In this document: positions 9,006-16,911 of the stretch, one piece after another | Layout of the letters: each line of letters starts with the position of its first letter | Position numbering within the stretch: the stretch's first letter is position 1 | Assembly (NCBI GenBank): GCA_016193065.1 | Contig: JACPSX010000166.1 | Location: 1-22,889, forward strand | Length of the DNA: 22,889 nt | Source of the DNA: Candidatus Tectimicrobiota bacterium | Lineage (GTDB): Bacteria > JACPSX01 | Direction: 5' to 3' | Program-made: the position numbers and the translations under genes | The notes under the pieces: generated by a model | The model's input: the letters and a program-made list of their open reading frames with translations, nothing else | The model's database searches: none | What the model was told of the DNA's origin: nothing

Positions 9006-9872
9006 TCAGGGGTTGGAGTCCAGAATCATGGCCAGGAAAAGCAGTCCCATGTAAGGAATCGAATACGCGAAGAGACGGCGGGCGGGGAGGCCGCTTTCTG
9101 TTTTCCGTAGCACCGCGATGGACAACCCGAGGAAGATCAGGCCCAGCACGGCCGCGCTGACCAGATAAAGAAGGCCCGCCGCCCGCAAAGGGTAGAGCAG
9201 CAGCGTGGCCAAGATCAGAGTGGAGGTGTATATGAGGATCTGGCGCTTGGTTCGGGTTTCCCCCCAGGCTACGCTGGCGATGGGAATGCCGGCCCGGGCG
9301 TAGTCCGCCTTCCGGTACAGCGTGAGCGCCCAGAAGTGAGGGGGCTGCCAGAGAAACAGGATCGCGAACAGAACGACCGCCACGACGCCCACATCTCCGG
9401 TGACCGCAGCCCAGCCGATGACCGGAGGCACGGCCCCCGGAACCCCCCCGATCACCGTGCACAACGGCGTGGAGCGTTTAAGCCAGGCGGTGTAGACCCC
9501 CACGTAAAATAAGATGGCCCCCAGGGCGAGCACGGCGCTGAGCAGGTTCACCCGCCAGGCCAGCAGCACAAAGGAAAGCACGCCCAGGCCGATGCCGAAC
9601 AGGAGGGCGTGATCGGGGCGTATGCGCCCGGTTGGCAGGGGGCGGCGGTTGGTGCGGCTCATCAACGCATCGATGTCACGGTCCACGTAGCCGTTGAGCA
9701 CGGCGGCCGAAGCGGAAGCCAGTGCCGTTCCCAGGAGCGTGGCCAGCACCAGTCCCGCCGGGCCAGGTCCGGAACTGGCCATCCAGATCCCCCCGAGCGT
9801 GGTCAAGATGACCAGGGCGTTGATCTCGGGCTTGGTCATCGCGTAGTAGTCTTTTAGAATTTGCGCTTTCAA
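9006..9872 (-). CDS. ctaB: Protoheme IX farnesyltransferase (haem O synthase)
   Basis: CtaB/CyoE attaches a farnesyl group to haem b to make haem O, the precursor of haem A, in the inner membrane. The 288-residue product has about nine hydrophobic segments and both prenyltransferase motifs: NGYVDRDIDALMSRTNRRPL (N60, D64 and D68 are the Mg-diphosphate-binding residues) and the second loop YTAWLKRSTPLCTVIGGVPG. The start MKAQILKDYYAMTKPEI is typical of the family. It follows ctaA by 28 bases and precedes the DUF420 gene by 10, giving a haem A operon divergent from the respiratory genes. Confidence 0.97.
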   Translation of the reverse strand: MKAQILKDYYAMTKPEINALVILTTLGGIWMASSGPGPAGLVLATLLGTALASASAAVLNGYVDRDIDALMSRTNRRPLPTGRIRPDHALLFGIGLGVLSFVLLAWRVNLLSAVLALGAILFYVGVYTAWLKRSTPLCTVIGGVPGAVPPVIGWAAVTGDVGVVAVVLFAILFLWQPPHFWALTLYRKADYARAGIPIASVAWGETRTKRQILIYTSTLILATLLLYPLRAAGLLYLVSAAVLGLIFLGLSIAVLRKTESGLPARRLFAYSIPYMGLLFLAMILDSNP

Positions 9873-9900
9873 TGCCGGGTCTCTCAGGGGAGTGCCCTCC

Positions 9901-10854
9901 TCAGATTGATTGCTGTTCTAAAACCAGCACTGGCGGTTTTAAGACGGCAGGCCTCAAGCATGCCGCGGAAAGGAAGACCATGGTGGCCAGGAGCGCCTCC
10001 GCATTGGCCAGATGAAGGACGGTCAAGAGCGGAGCAAGTCGGGAAGAGACCGCCAGTGCGCCCAGAAGGATCTGCACTCCGACCAGAACGGTGGCCACTG
10101 TGGGCAGCACGCTCAAAAACGGCTGCTCTCTGAGCGCGTCTCGCGCGCGCACCGCGGCCAGAAAAATCAACACTGCGACCAGGATGGCTCCGACACGGTG
10201 GCTGAAGTGGAAGACGGTCAGACCCTGCAGTGGAGGGATCACCTCGCCTTGACAGAGAGGGAGATCCGGGCAGGCCAAGCCGGCGCCGCTGTGGCGGACA
10301 TAGGCGCCCAGGATCATCTCCAGGTAAAGTACCCCCGTGGCCGCCAGGGGCCAGAACGGCGGGGGCCGCCCCGGGTCGACTTCCAGCGCGCTGAAATCGC
10401 GGGCTGGCACCCCGGGTACCCTCTGGGTGACGGGTACCCGGCTCAGAATCAGCATAAGGGCCAGAATGACCAGGAGAGCGCTGCCCAGAGCCAGGTGCGC
10501 CGTGACGATTTCGACGGGGAGTTCCCCCAGCACGGTGACGGCTCCCAGGAGAACCTGGGCCAGCAACAGAAACAAAGCAACTCCCGCCGCAGCCCCGACT
10601 CCTGGGATCCGGCGGCGTCTGCGCCAGGCTGTCACGGCGGTGCTGAGAACCAGCAGACCCACCAGGGCTGCCAGGACCCTGTGGCCGTATTCAATGAGGA
10701 CGGGGCCTTCGAGAGGCGGAATCAGTTGTCCTCGACAGAGAGGCCAGTCCGGGCAAGCCAGACCGGAGCCCGTGGCGCTCACGATGCCCCCCACCACCAG
10801 CAGGAGATAGGTCGACGCCAGGCTGATCCAGGAAAGCCGTTCCAGTGTCTTCAT
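9901..10854 (-). CDS. ctaA: Haem A synthase (COX15/CtaA family)
   Basis: CtaA oxidises the C8 methyl of haem O to a formyl group, making haem A. The 317-residue product has eight hydrophobic segments in two homologous halves. Each half carries a cysteine pair, CPDWPLC (C34, C40) and CPDLPLC (C195, C201), and the haem-ligand histidines: H58 in IEYGHR, H120, H219 in HFSHR and H281. E55 matches the catalytic glutamate near the first histidine. The loop between the halves (about 138-165) is extended, and residues 138-152 are encoded by a perfect GGGTACCC-type hairpin (10412-10441), as if a repeat had been absorbed in frame. The ribosome-binding site is weak. Divergent from the bd-like operon. Confidence 0.96.
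   Translation of the reverse strand: MKTLERLSWISLASTYLLLVVGGIVSATGSGLACPDWPLCRGQLIPPLEGPVLIEYGHRVLAALVGLLVLSTAVTAWRRRRRIPGVGAAAGVALFLLLAQVLLGAVTVLGELPVEIVTAHLALGSALLVILALMLILSRVPVTQRVPGVPARDFSALEVDPGRPPPFWPLAATGVLYLEMILGAYVRHSGAGLACPDLPLCQGEVIPPLQGLTVFHFSHRVGAILVAVLIFLAAVRARDALREQPFLSVLPTVATVLVGVQILLGALAVSSRLAPLLTVLHLANAEALLATMVFLSAACLRPAVLKPPVLVLEQQSI
10412..10441. repeat. GGGTACCC hairpin inside ctaA
   Basis: CCGGGTACCC (10412-10421) pairs perfectly with GGGTACCCGG (10432-10441) over a 10-base loop. It encodes part of the inter-domain loop of CtaA (RVPVTQRVPG). The same core recurs in the intergenic repeats at 7348, 8233, 8454, 8499 and 21897. Confidence 0.7.
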
Positions 10855-11023
10855 GAGCTTTACTGGCGCGGGTCTCCTCGCCTGTTCAAAAAAAGACAGG
10901 GTGAAACCCGGCCGCTCTCTCCCGCCCCGCCTGCGTACGTGCGGGATGGGACTGTTTCACTGCTTTATCTGCGCAGACCGCATAAAAAATTGAGGAGGTG
11001 GTGAACGATGCTGCAACTGCCAC

Positions 11024-11051
11024 TTGCATTCCCCCTCGCGCAGATTATAAT
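11024..11051 (+). promoter_or_regulatory. Sigma-70 promoter for the bd-like/cytochrome c operon
   Basis: TTGCAT (11024-11029), a 16-base spacer, then a perfect TATAAT (11046-11051). It lies in the 291-base divergent gap between ctaA and the CydA-like gene, leaving a leader of about 90 bases before the GTG at 11146. The gap also holds an ORF-free ribosome-binding-like sequence (AGGAGGTG, 10993-11000). I see no ctaA promoter of equal quality. Confidence 0.6.
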
Positions 11052-11145
11052 AGGTCACGTTTGCGTGTCCGTCCACCCGTATTTGCACATTTTTGGGCAA
11101 ACCAATTAGGGACCATAGCTCGGGAGGTACTGTGACGAGGCTTCC

Positions 11146-12858
11146 GTGGTGACCCGGCAGAGGGATGCTCGGTTCCATTTCTTCCTCTTTGCCGCGGCGA
11201 TTCTCGCCCTCTTGTCCGCCGCTCCCGCCCTGGCCCAGGAGGCCGGCAAGGAGGTCGCCTACCGGGCCTTCCCCCTCATAGGCTCCCGCCTAGCAGTCTG
11301 GGCGGTAGCTCAAATTCATCTCAATTTTGCCGCTTTTATCCTCGGTGTCCCCGTCTTTGCCGTCATCATCGAAATCATGGGCTGGCGCACCAGTACTGCC
11401 CTGTTGGGCGGCCTGTTCCTCTTTATCCTGGTCGGTTTTTACCCCAAGTTCTGGTCGTACATGAGCGGCATTTTTTACTCAACCTTCTGGGTGTACGGGA
11501 TCCTTTTTTTCCTGGAGACCTTCACGGTTTACCTCTGGTACTACGGGTGGGAGTGGCTCAGCGGAGCGAAGAAGTGGATCCACGTTTGCCTCGGGGTCCT
11601 TTCGAACCTCTTTGGTACCGCGATCCTCTTCGTGGCCAATGCCTGGGTTACTTTTATGGTTTCTCCCGGAGGGATTGACGAGGCGGGAAATTTAAAAAGT
11701 CTCTGGGGGGCCATTAACAACTTCACCTGGATGCCCATCAACATTCATAGAATCATCGCCAATATTGTTTTTGGAGGCACCATTGCGGCCGCTTACGCGG
11801 CTTTCCGTTTCCTGTCGGCCAGCTCCGATGAGGAGCGGGCCCGTTACGACTGGATGGGGTACATCGGCAACTTCGTGGCGATCTCCGCCTTCATCGTGCT
11901 CCCCTTCGCCGGCTACTGGCTGGGACGCGAAATCTACGCATTTAATCAGACCATGGGCATCACCATGATGGGCGGGTTCCTTTCCTGGCTCTGGATCATC
12001 CAGGCGATCCTGATCGGCGTGCTCTTCATCGGCTCCAACTACTACCTCTGGCTGGGAATGGAGCGGATCCCCGGATCTGAGCGCTACCGCAAGTACATCC
12101 CGTACCTCCTCATGGTGATCGCCGCGGGGTTCATCGTGTGGGCGACTCCCAGAAGCATGGTCATTACCCTTCAGGAAGCGCGCGCTATGGGGGGAACCCA
12201 CCATCCGCTGCTCGGCCTCCTGGGCGTCATGTCCGCCAAGAACACCGCGGTGAACCTCATGATCCTCACCACGTTCCTGTCGTTCCTGCTCTACCGCCGC
12301 GCCAACCGGATCTCCACCAAGCCCTGGGTCGGCACTGGCATGGCCGCCCAGTGGGCGACTTTCGGGCTGGCGGCGGCCGTCGTCACCTTTTTCGGAGTCT
12401 ACGGATACTTCGTGGAATCCATCGTGCGCATCGGCTTCTCGGTTTACCAGGTACTGTCCGTGCTGGGGGCTATCGTGCTCGTCATGGCTATCGATATCCC
12501 CATGTTTCGGGGTGCCAGGTCCACCGGGACCATCCGCTGGGGCCAGATTGCCCCGCGCTCCCAATATATATTGATCCTGCTGGCCGTGACCTTTACATGG
12601 CTTATGGGTCTCATGGGCTTTGCCCGCTCCGCGATTCGACAGCACTGGCATGTTTACGGCGTGATCCGCGACACTTCCCCTGATGCGGTAACCCCCGCCT
12701 TGGGATACGCAGCAAACGTGATCACGTTGGTTACTATTGTCTTCCTTTTACTCGTGATGTTCATCTTTTGGCTGGGCGGCCTTGGTGAGAAGGGGAAGGA
12801 GAAAACCCACGGAGCGGTTGCCCCGGCTGTCGCCGCTGGTTCCGGGGATCGGAAATAG
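11146..12858 (+). CDS. Cytochrome bd-like oxidase subunit I homologue (CydA-like)
   Basis: A 570-residue membrane protein with an N-terminal signal-like segment (possible cleavage after ALA, about residue 30) and many membrane helices. CydA signatures remain: QIHLNF with H58 (high-spin haem ligand position), ANAW...SPGG (164-175, like ANxWM..PxG), FFLETF with E124 (like E. coli E107) in a stretch ending YGW, and NIHR with H201 (haem b558 ligand position). The quinol-loop signature GRQPW has become IRQHW (497-501), and the glutamate of AIEGL (E. coli E99) appears as Y117. It is thus a divergent bd-like protein, as described from Nitrospira, rather than a classical oxidase; no CydB gene follows. 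Start is GTG 11146 (GAGG five bases before). The next gene begins at the very next base. Confidence 0.85.
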   Translation: MVTRQRDARFHFFLFAAAILALLSAAPALAQEAGKEVAYRAFPLIGSRLAVWAVAQIHLNFAAFILGVPVFAVIIEIMGWRTSTALLGGLFLFILVGFYPKFWSYMSGIFYSTFWVYGILFFLETFTVYLWYYGWEWLSGAKKWIHVCLGVLSNLFGTAILFVANAWVTFMVSPGGIDEAGNLKSLWGAINNFTWMPINIHRIIANIVFGGTIAAAYAAFRFLSASSDEERARYDWMGYIGNFVAISAFIVLPFAGYWLGREIYAFNQTMGITMMGGFLSWLWIIQAILIGVLFIGSNYYLWLGMERIPGSERYRKYIPYLLMVIAAGFIVWATPRSMVITLQEARAMGGTHHPLLGLLGVMSAKNTAVNLMILTTFLSFLLYRRANRISTKPWVGTGMAAQWATFGLAAAVVTFFGVYGYFVESIVRIGFSVYQVLSVLGAIVLVMAIDIPMFRGARSTGTIRWGQIAPRSQYILILLAVTFTWLMGLMGFARSAIRQHWHVYGVIRDTSPDAVTPALGYAANVITLVTIVFLLLVMFIFWLGGLGEKGKEKTHGAVAPAVAAGSGDRK

Positions 12859-13698
12859 ATGCGCCTGCCAATCGTTGTAAAAATCAGTGTGTTTGCCCTG
12901 GCTGTAATGGGGGTGTACACATACTATGCGAACTCCATCCCCCAGATTCAGTCCAAGCCCCCCGAGGAGCTCTCCCTGGAAGGAGGGAACGTGACTCAGG
13001 AGCAGCTCATCAAGGCGGGTGAGGAGATCTTCAAAGGGAAAGGTACCTGCGAGGTCTGCCATCGGATCGGCCAGGCAGGGGCGCGGGCTCCGGATCTGGC
13101 CGGCATGGGAGCGCGGGCGGTCAAACGGAAGCCCGGTCTTAGCGCGAAAGCCTACCTGATTGAGTCTCTCCTGGACCCCGGGGTTTACCTGGTGGAAGGG
13201 TATCCCAACATCATGCCCAAGGTAGACAAGCCCCCCATTGCTCTAAACCGCTCCGAACTGTGGGCCGTCACGGCCTTCCTGGAGTCCCTGGGTGGCACGG
13301 TGGACGTGGCGCTGGACGACATCCCGAAATCTGCAGGGGCCGGCGCCGCGGGTGGGGGAGCTCAGGTGGCGGAGCTGAAGCTGCCGGGCGACCCCAAGGC
13401 CGGGCAAGCAGTCTTTACTGGCAAGGGGGCTTGCGTGGCCTGCCATAAGGCTGGTTCCATAGGTGCTTCTCCCGTGGGGCCTGACCTCTCACAGATCGCT
13501 AGGATCCAGACACCTGATTACATTATGGCGAAGATTCTCGACCCGGCCGCAATGGGGACTGTGGCTGGATTTCCTCCCAAGGTAATGCCCCAGACGATTG
13601 GCCAGACCCTCACCGCGAAAGAGTACGTGGATCTCGTGTCGTTTCTCCTGACCCTCAAGGGCAGCAGCGCTACTCCGGCCCCGCAGGGCAAAAAGTAA
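12859..13698 (+). CDS. Membrane-anchored dihaem cytochrome c
   Basis: A 279-residue protein with one N-terminal membrane segment (about 7-24) that is a signal anchor or uncleaved signal, then two cytochrome c domains in the periplasm. Haem motifs are CEVCH (64-68) and CVACH (192-196); likely axial methionines are M119 in NIMPKV and M243 in KVMPQT. The two domains look like an internal duplication (each has a KG-C-x2-CH start and an IMP or VMP segment followed by a helix with LVSFL/VTAFL). The start codon directly abuts the stop of the CydA-like gene and the following cytochrome starts three bases after its stop, so the three are translationally linked and probably form one complex. Electron transfer is expected; the partner is inferred. 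Confidence 0.93.
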   Translation: MRLPIVVKISVFALAVMGVYTYYANSIPQIQSKPPEELSLEGGNVTQEQLIKAGEEIFKGKGTCEVCHRIGQAGARAPDLAGMGARAVKRKPGLSAKAYLIESLLDPGVYLVEGYPNIMPKVDKPPIALNRSELWAVTAFLESLGGTVDVALDDIPKSAGAGAAGGGAQVAELKLPGDPKAGQAVFTGKGACVACHKAGSIGASPVGPDLSQIARIQTPDYIMAKILDPAAMGTVAGFPPKVMPQTIGQTLTAKEYVDLVSFLLTLKGSSATPAPQGKK

Positions 13699-13701
13699 TT
13701 T

Positions 13702-15891
13702 ATGATTCGATCGAAGTTTTTCCAAGCAATTCTCGTTCTGGTTTTGGCTTTTGCGTTTTTCCGCTATGGGATCCGCCCGCCGGCCCCTTGGAGCGTGGTC
13801 TACCTGTACATGGGCATCGTGCTTCTGGCAGTCTTGGTCTACATCTCCTCGGACTCGGATTCCTGGCGGGCCTTCCTGCGACCCATCCATTTGGTTCTGG
13901 TCGATGACGAGAAGCGTCCCATCCGGCTGCTGCTCATGGTTCTCTTGCCTCTCTTTCTAGGGTACTACGCATACTCCCAGGCTGCCGCCAAGGTGGAGGC
14001 TCCTCCCGAGCTGCGGGCGGTTCACCCTGCACCCGCTTCGTCCATTTCTTTCCGCGGGAAGACAATTGACGTCCAGGGGTTCGAGAATCCCCTCCGGAAG
14101 GACGCTGCCAACCTCCGGAAGTACGTGGACGAAGGAGGGGAGATTTACGTTAAGAACTGCATGTTCTGTCACGGCGACAACTTGGACGGCGAGGGGCCAT
14201 TTGCCCACGCTTTTAGCCCTCCCCCGGCCATTTTTACCGACCCAGGCACCATTGCCATGCTCCAGGAGGCATACCTGTTCTGGCGGATCGCGAAAGGGGG
14301 ACCGGGCTGGCCAAAAGAGTCCACCCCATGGAATTCGGTCATGCCGGCCTGGGAGGATCGCCTGACGGAGGAGGATATCTGGAAGGTCATCATGTACCTT
14401 TATGACGCCACTGGATTCCAACCCCGTCGCTGGGAGGCAAATGCTGCACTGATTCCCTTTCCCTCCCAGGGGGAGAGTGCGGGGAAAGCTGTGGCCGCTC
14501 GGGTACCCTCGTCTTCCCTCCGTTCCCGGCGAGCGGAAAGGGGGCTGTGGAGTCCCGCCCTGGCAGAAGCGCAGCAGAGGGGGGACATGAATGCAGGCAA
14601 GGCAGTCTACGGAAAGAAGTGCGCCATTTGTCACGGGGAAAAGGGAGATGGGAACGGACCTGGAGCGTCCGACTTAGTCATCACAGCGCGGATGCCAGGA
14701 ACCTCCATGCCTCCCTGGAAGGGGCTTCCGGAAAAAGACCGCTGGAATCTGGTGGCGTACATAAAGACTTTTACCCCGGACTTGTTTAAGGGGACGCCGA
14801 AGGTGTTGGATCTCCCGAAGGAAGTCCCGCCTTCCAAAGAGTCTATCGTTCGTGGGAAAGAAATGTACGAGGCCATCGAGTGCAACAAGTGCCACGGCCG
14901 TGCGGGCCGGGCAGATGGACCCTCGGCTCCGGAACTCAAGGATGATTGGGAGCAGCCGATCCGTCCGGCCGATCTGACCAAACCCTGGAACTTCCGCGGC
15001 GGTGAAAGTAAGAAAGAAATCGCTACCCGTCTGGCCACTGGTCTCGCGGGCACTCCGATGCCAAGCTTCCTGGACAGCGTGGAGAAGCCCGAGGACATCT
15101 GGCACCTGGCAAATTACGTCAAGTCTCTGGCGCCGGACAAACCCAACTATGCCACCTTCCTAAGGGTGAAAAAAGTGGAGGGGGAAATTCCCGCTGATCC
15201 CGGTGCGCCGTTCTGGAGTCAGCAGGCCCCGTCCAATTTTCCCTTGGCGGGGCAGGTGATCGTGGACATGAGGAATTTCAACCCGTCCATTGACATGATC
15301 ACAGTGAAGGCGGTTTATTCTAGCCGGGAAATTGCAATTCATCTGACCTGGAATGATCCCACAGGCTCCCGACCGGACCCGGCCGCAAAGACCTTTGCCG
15401 ATCAGGTGGTCCTCCAGTTTCCGGTCAAGCTTTCCGAGGGCAACGAGCGTCCCTATGTCCTCATGGGCGATGGCTCGAACCCGGTCTACCTTCTGCGCTG
15501 GAGTAGCGATGGCGGAGTGGGGGAGGCCAACGCCACAGCAATCAGCAATCTCACCCCGCAGCCCGCTCAGGCAGTGGAGGCGAAAGGGACGGGGGTTTTT
15601 GCGGACGGCCAATATCGCCTCGTGATCAAGCGCCCCTTGCAGACGCCCGATCCTAACGATCTGCAGTTTCCGGTGGGTAAATTCTTTCCAGTTGCCTTCA
15701 TGGCCTGGGACGGCGGGGCCGGGGAGACCGGAAGTGACATGTCCTTTTCTTCGTGGTATTATTCCGTACTTGAAGAGCCAAGCTCGAAACGACCGTATGT
15801 GATTCCGCCCGTGGTGGTCCTTGTGTCCGTGGCAGCGGAGCTCTTGATCGTTCGCCGCGCGCAACGGAAGGCCCGGGGGAGCGTGAATTAA
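13702..15891 (+). CDS. Trihaem cytochrome c fused to an ethylbenzene-dehydrogenase-type haem b domain
   Basis: A 729-residue fusion. Three N-terminal hydrophobic segments lie at about 7-23, 31-48 and 75-92. Three cytochrome c units follow: CMFCH (153-157), CAICH (307-311) and CNKCH (394-398), with candidate axial methionines M214, M336 and M453. Residues about 494-690 resemble the haem b domain of ethylbenzene dehydrogenase gamma-type subunits (ADQVVLQFP, YVLMGDGSNPVYLLRW, FMAWDGG); M588 and K643 are candidate haem b ligands. A C-terminal membrane helix (about 699-717) follows. The linker 250-295 is basic, low in conservation, and encoded by GC-rich palindromic DNA. Third gene of a tight operon with the CydA-like and dihaem proteins; likely the electron-exit arm of that complex (inference). 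Confidence 0.9.
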   Translation: MIRSKFFQAILVLVLAFAFFRYGIRPPAPWSVVYLYMGIVLLAVLVYISSDSDSWRAFLRPIHLVLVDDEKRPIRLLLMVLLPLFLGYYAYSQAAAKVEAPPELRAVHPAPASSISFRGKTIDVQGFENPLRKDAANLRKYVDEGGEIYVKNCMFCHGDNLDGEGPFAHAFSPPPAIFTDPGTIAMLQEAYLFWRIAKGGPGWPKESTPWNSVMPAWEDRLTEEDIWKVIMYLYDATGFQPRRWEANAALIPFPSQGESAGKAVAARVPSSSLRSRRAERGLWSPALAEAQQRGDMNAGKAVYGKKCAICHGEKGDGNGPGASDLVITARMPGTSMPPWKGLPEKDRWNLVAYIKTFTPDLFKGTPKVLDLPKEVPPSKESIVRGKEMYEAIECNKCHGRAGRADGPSAPELKDDWEQPIRPADLTKPWNFRGGESKKEIATRLATGLAGTPMPSFLDSVEKPEDIWHLANYVKSLAPDKPNYATFLRVKKVEGEIPADPGAPFWSQQAPSNFPLAGQVIVDMRNFNPSIDMITVKAVYSSREIAIHLTWNDPTGSRPDPAAKTFADQVVLQFPVKLSEGNERPYVLMGDGSNPVYLLRWSSDGGVGEANATAISNLTPQPAQAVEAKGTGVFADGQYRLVIKRPLQTPDPNDLQFPVGKFFPVAFMAWDGGAGETGSDMSFSSWYYSVLEEPSSKRPYVIPPVVVLVSVAAELLIVRRAQRKARGSVN
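14455..14542. repeat. GC-rich palindromic insert in the trihaem cytochrome linker
   Basis: CCCTTTCC (14455-14462) is the exact reverse complement of GGAAAGGG (14535-14542). Between them are a CTCCC/GGGAG hairpin and CGGGTACCC. The segment codes for an Arg/Ser-rich linker unlike its flanking cytochrome domains, which suggests an absorbed repeat. Confidence 0.4.
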
Positions 15892-15905
15892 GGAGGAACA
15901 GGTCA

Positions 15906-16622
15906 ATGCAACGAGTGCTCAGGTGGTTTTTCATTGCTGGTGTTCTGGCATTGTCGCTTCCTTTCTTGGCGGGAATCTCCCCGGAAGTGAACGCGCAGAG
16001 CAGTGGAAGCATTGTTGGGGAAGTGAAGTACAACGGAACCCCACCCGCCCCGAAGGTGATCAAGGTGAACAAGGACAACCAGGCTTGCGGGAATGAGAAG
16101 ACCTCTGAGGAACTGGTGGTCGGGGCGAACAAGGGGATCCAGTGGGCCGTGGTGTCCGTAGTAGGGGCCAAGGGTCCGGCGCCGAAGCCTGCTCAGAAGC
16201 CGACTCTGGATCAGAAAGGATGTCACTTCCAGCCCCACGTCCTGCTGGCGCCGGTCGGGGTCGGGATCGATATCCTGAACTCCGACGGGATCCTCCACAA
16301 TATCCACACGTTCTCGAAGGCCAACCCTTCCTTTAACAAGGCCCAGCCGAAATTCAAGAAGGTAATTACCGAGAAGTTTGACAAACCCGAGGTCGTCAAG
16401 ATCCGGTGCGACGCCCATAGCTGGATGTCCGGATGGGTCGTGGTCCAGGAGCACCCCTTCTATGCGGTAAGCGATGCGAATGGGTCGTTCAAAATCGACA
16501 ACGTCCCGCCCGGAAAGCACAAGCTCGAGTTGTGGCACGAGACTCTGGGCAAAGTCGCGAAGGACGTCGAGGTCAAGGCGGGCGCTCCAACCAAAGTTAC
16601 CTTTGAGCTGACCAAGAAATAA
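15906..16622 (+). CDS. Exported cupredoxin-like protein with carboxypeptidase-regulatory-like tail
   Basis: A 238-residue protein with a clear signal peptide (RWFFIAGVLALSLPFLAG, cleavage likely near VNA-Q31), so periplasmic. The middle has a cupredoxin-like pattern: ILHNIH (H131, H134) and RCDAHSWM (C168, H171, M174), candidates for a type 1 copper site. The C-terminal part (about 185-238; YAVSDANGSFKIDNVPPGKH) resembles the carboxypeptidase-regulatory-like beta-sandwich. It is preceded by a strong AGGAGG and lies 14 bases after the trihaem cytochrome gene. By position it may carry electrons between the cytochrome module and the CuA site of the oxidase; a structural role is possible. Copper binding is not proven. 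Confidence 0.82.
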   Translation: MQRVLRWFFIAGVLALSLPFLAGISPEVNAQSSGSIVGEVKYNGTPPAPKVIKVNKDNQACGNEKTSEELVVGANKGIQWAVVSVVGAKGPAPKPAQKPTLDQKGCHFQPHVLLAPVGVGIDILNSDGILHNIHTFSKANPSFNKAQPKFKKVITEKFDKPEVVKIRCDAHSWMSGWVVVQEHPFYAVSDANGSFKIDNVPPGKHKLELWHETLGKVAKDVEVKAGAPTKVTFELTKK

Positions 16623-16665
16623 TTCGGAAGAACCCGACGGGCCGTAGAATCTTGAGGGGGTTGCC

Positions 16666-16863
16666 ATGCGTCTGGTGATATTCCATAAGATCCTGATCGG
16701 GACGGCCGTCCTTTTTGGGCTGGGCTTCTCCGGATGGGAATTCTTAAGCTACAGGCGCACGGGCCATGTGGAGGACCTGGTTATCTCCGTGTCTGCCGTG
16801 ATGATTTCCGCGGCCTTGGGGTACTATCTGAGGAACCTGAAACGGTTTTTGGCGTTGCCTTAA
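16666..16863 (+). CDS. Small two-helix membrane protein, unknown function
   Basis: A 65-residue protein I do not recognise. It has two hydrophobic segments (about 8-26 and 37-55) separated by a short polar loop (SYRRTGHVEDL), and a basic C-terminal tail (RNLKRFLALP). ATG 16666 is preceded by GAGGGGG. It is the last gene of the bd-like/cytochrome operon and sits before the oxidase promoter, so a small accessory subunit or assembly protein of either complex is plausible. Confidence 0.7.
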   Translation: MRLVIFHKILIGTAVLFGLGFSGWEFLSYRRTGHVEDLVISVSAVMISAALGYYLRNLKRFLALP

Positions 16864-16911
16864 GAAGCGCGGGTCTCCCGGCAGGACGGTCCGGCAAACC
16901 CCTGAATTAAA

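Noticed and set aside
11008-11109. 33-codon ORF behind AGGAGGTG
   Set aside because: It covers the -35 and -10 boxes of the best promoter and its product has no recognisable features; kept only as an observation.
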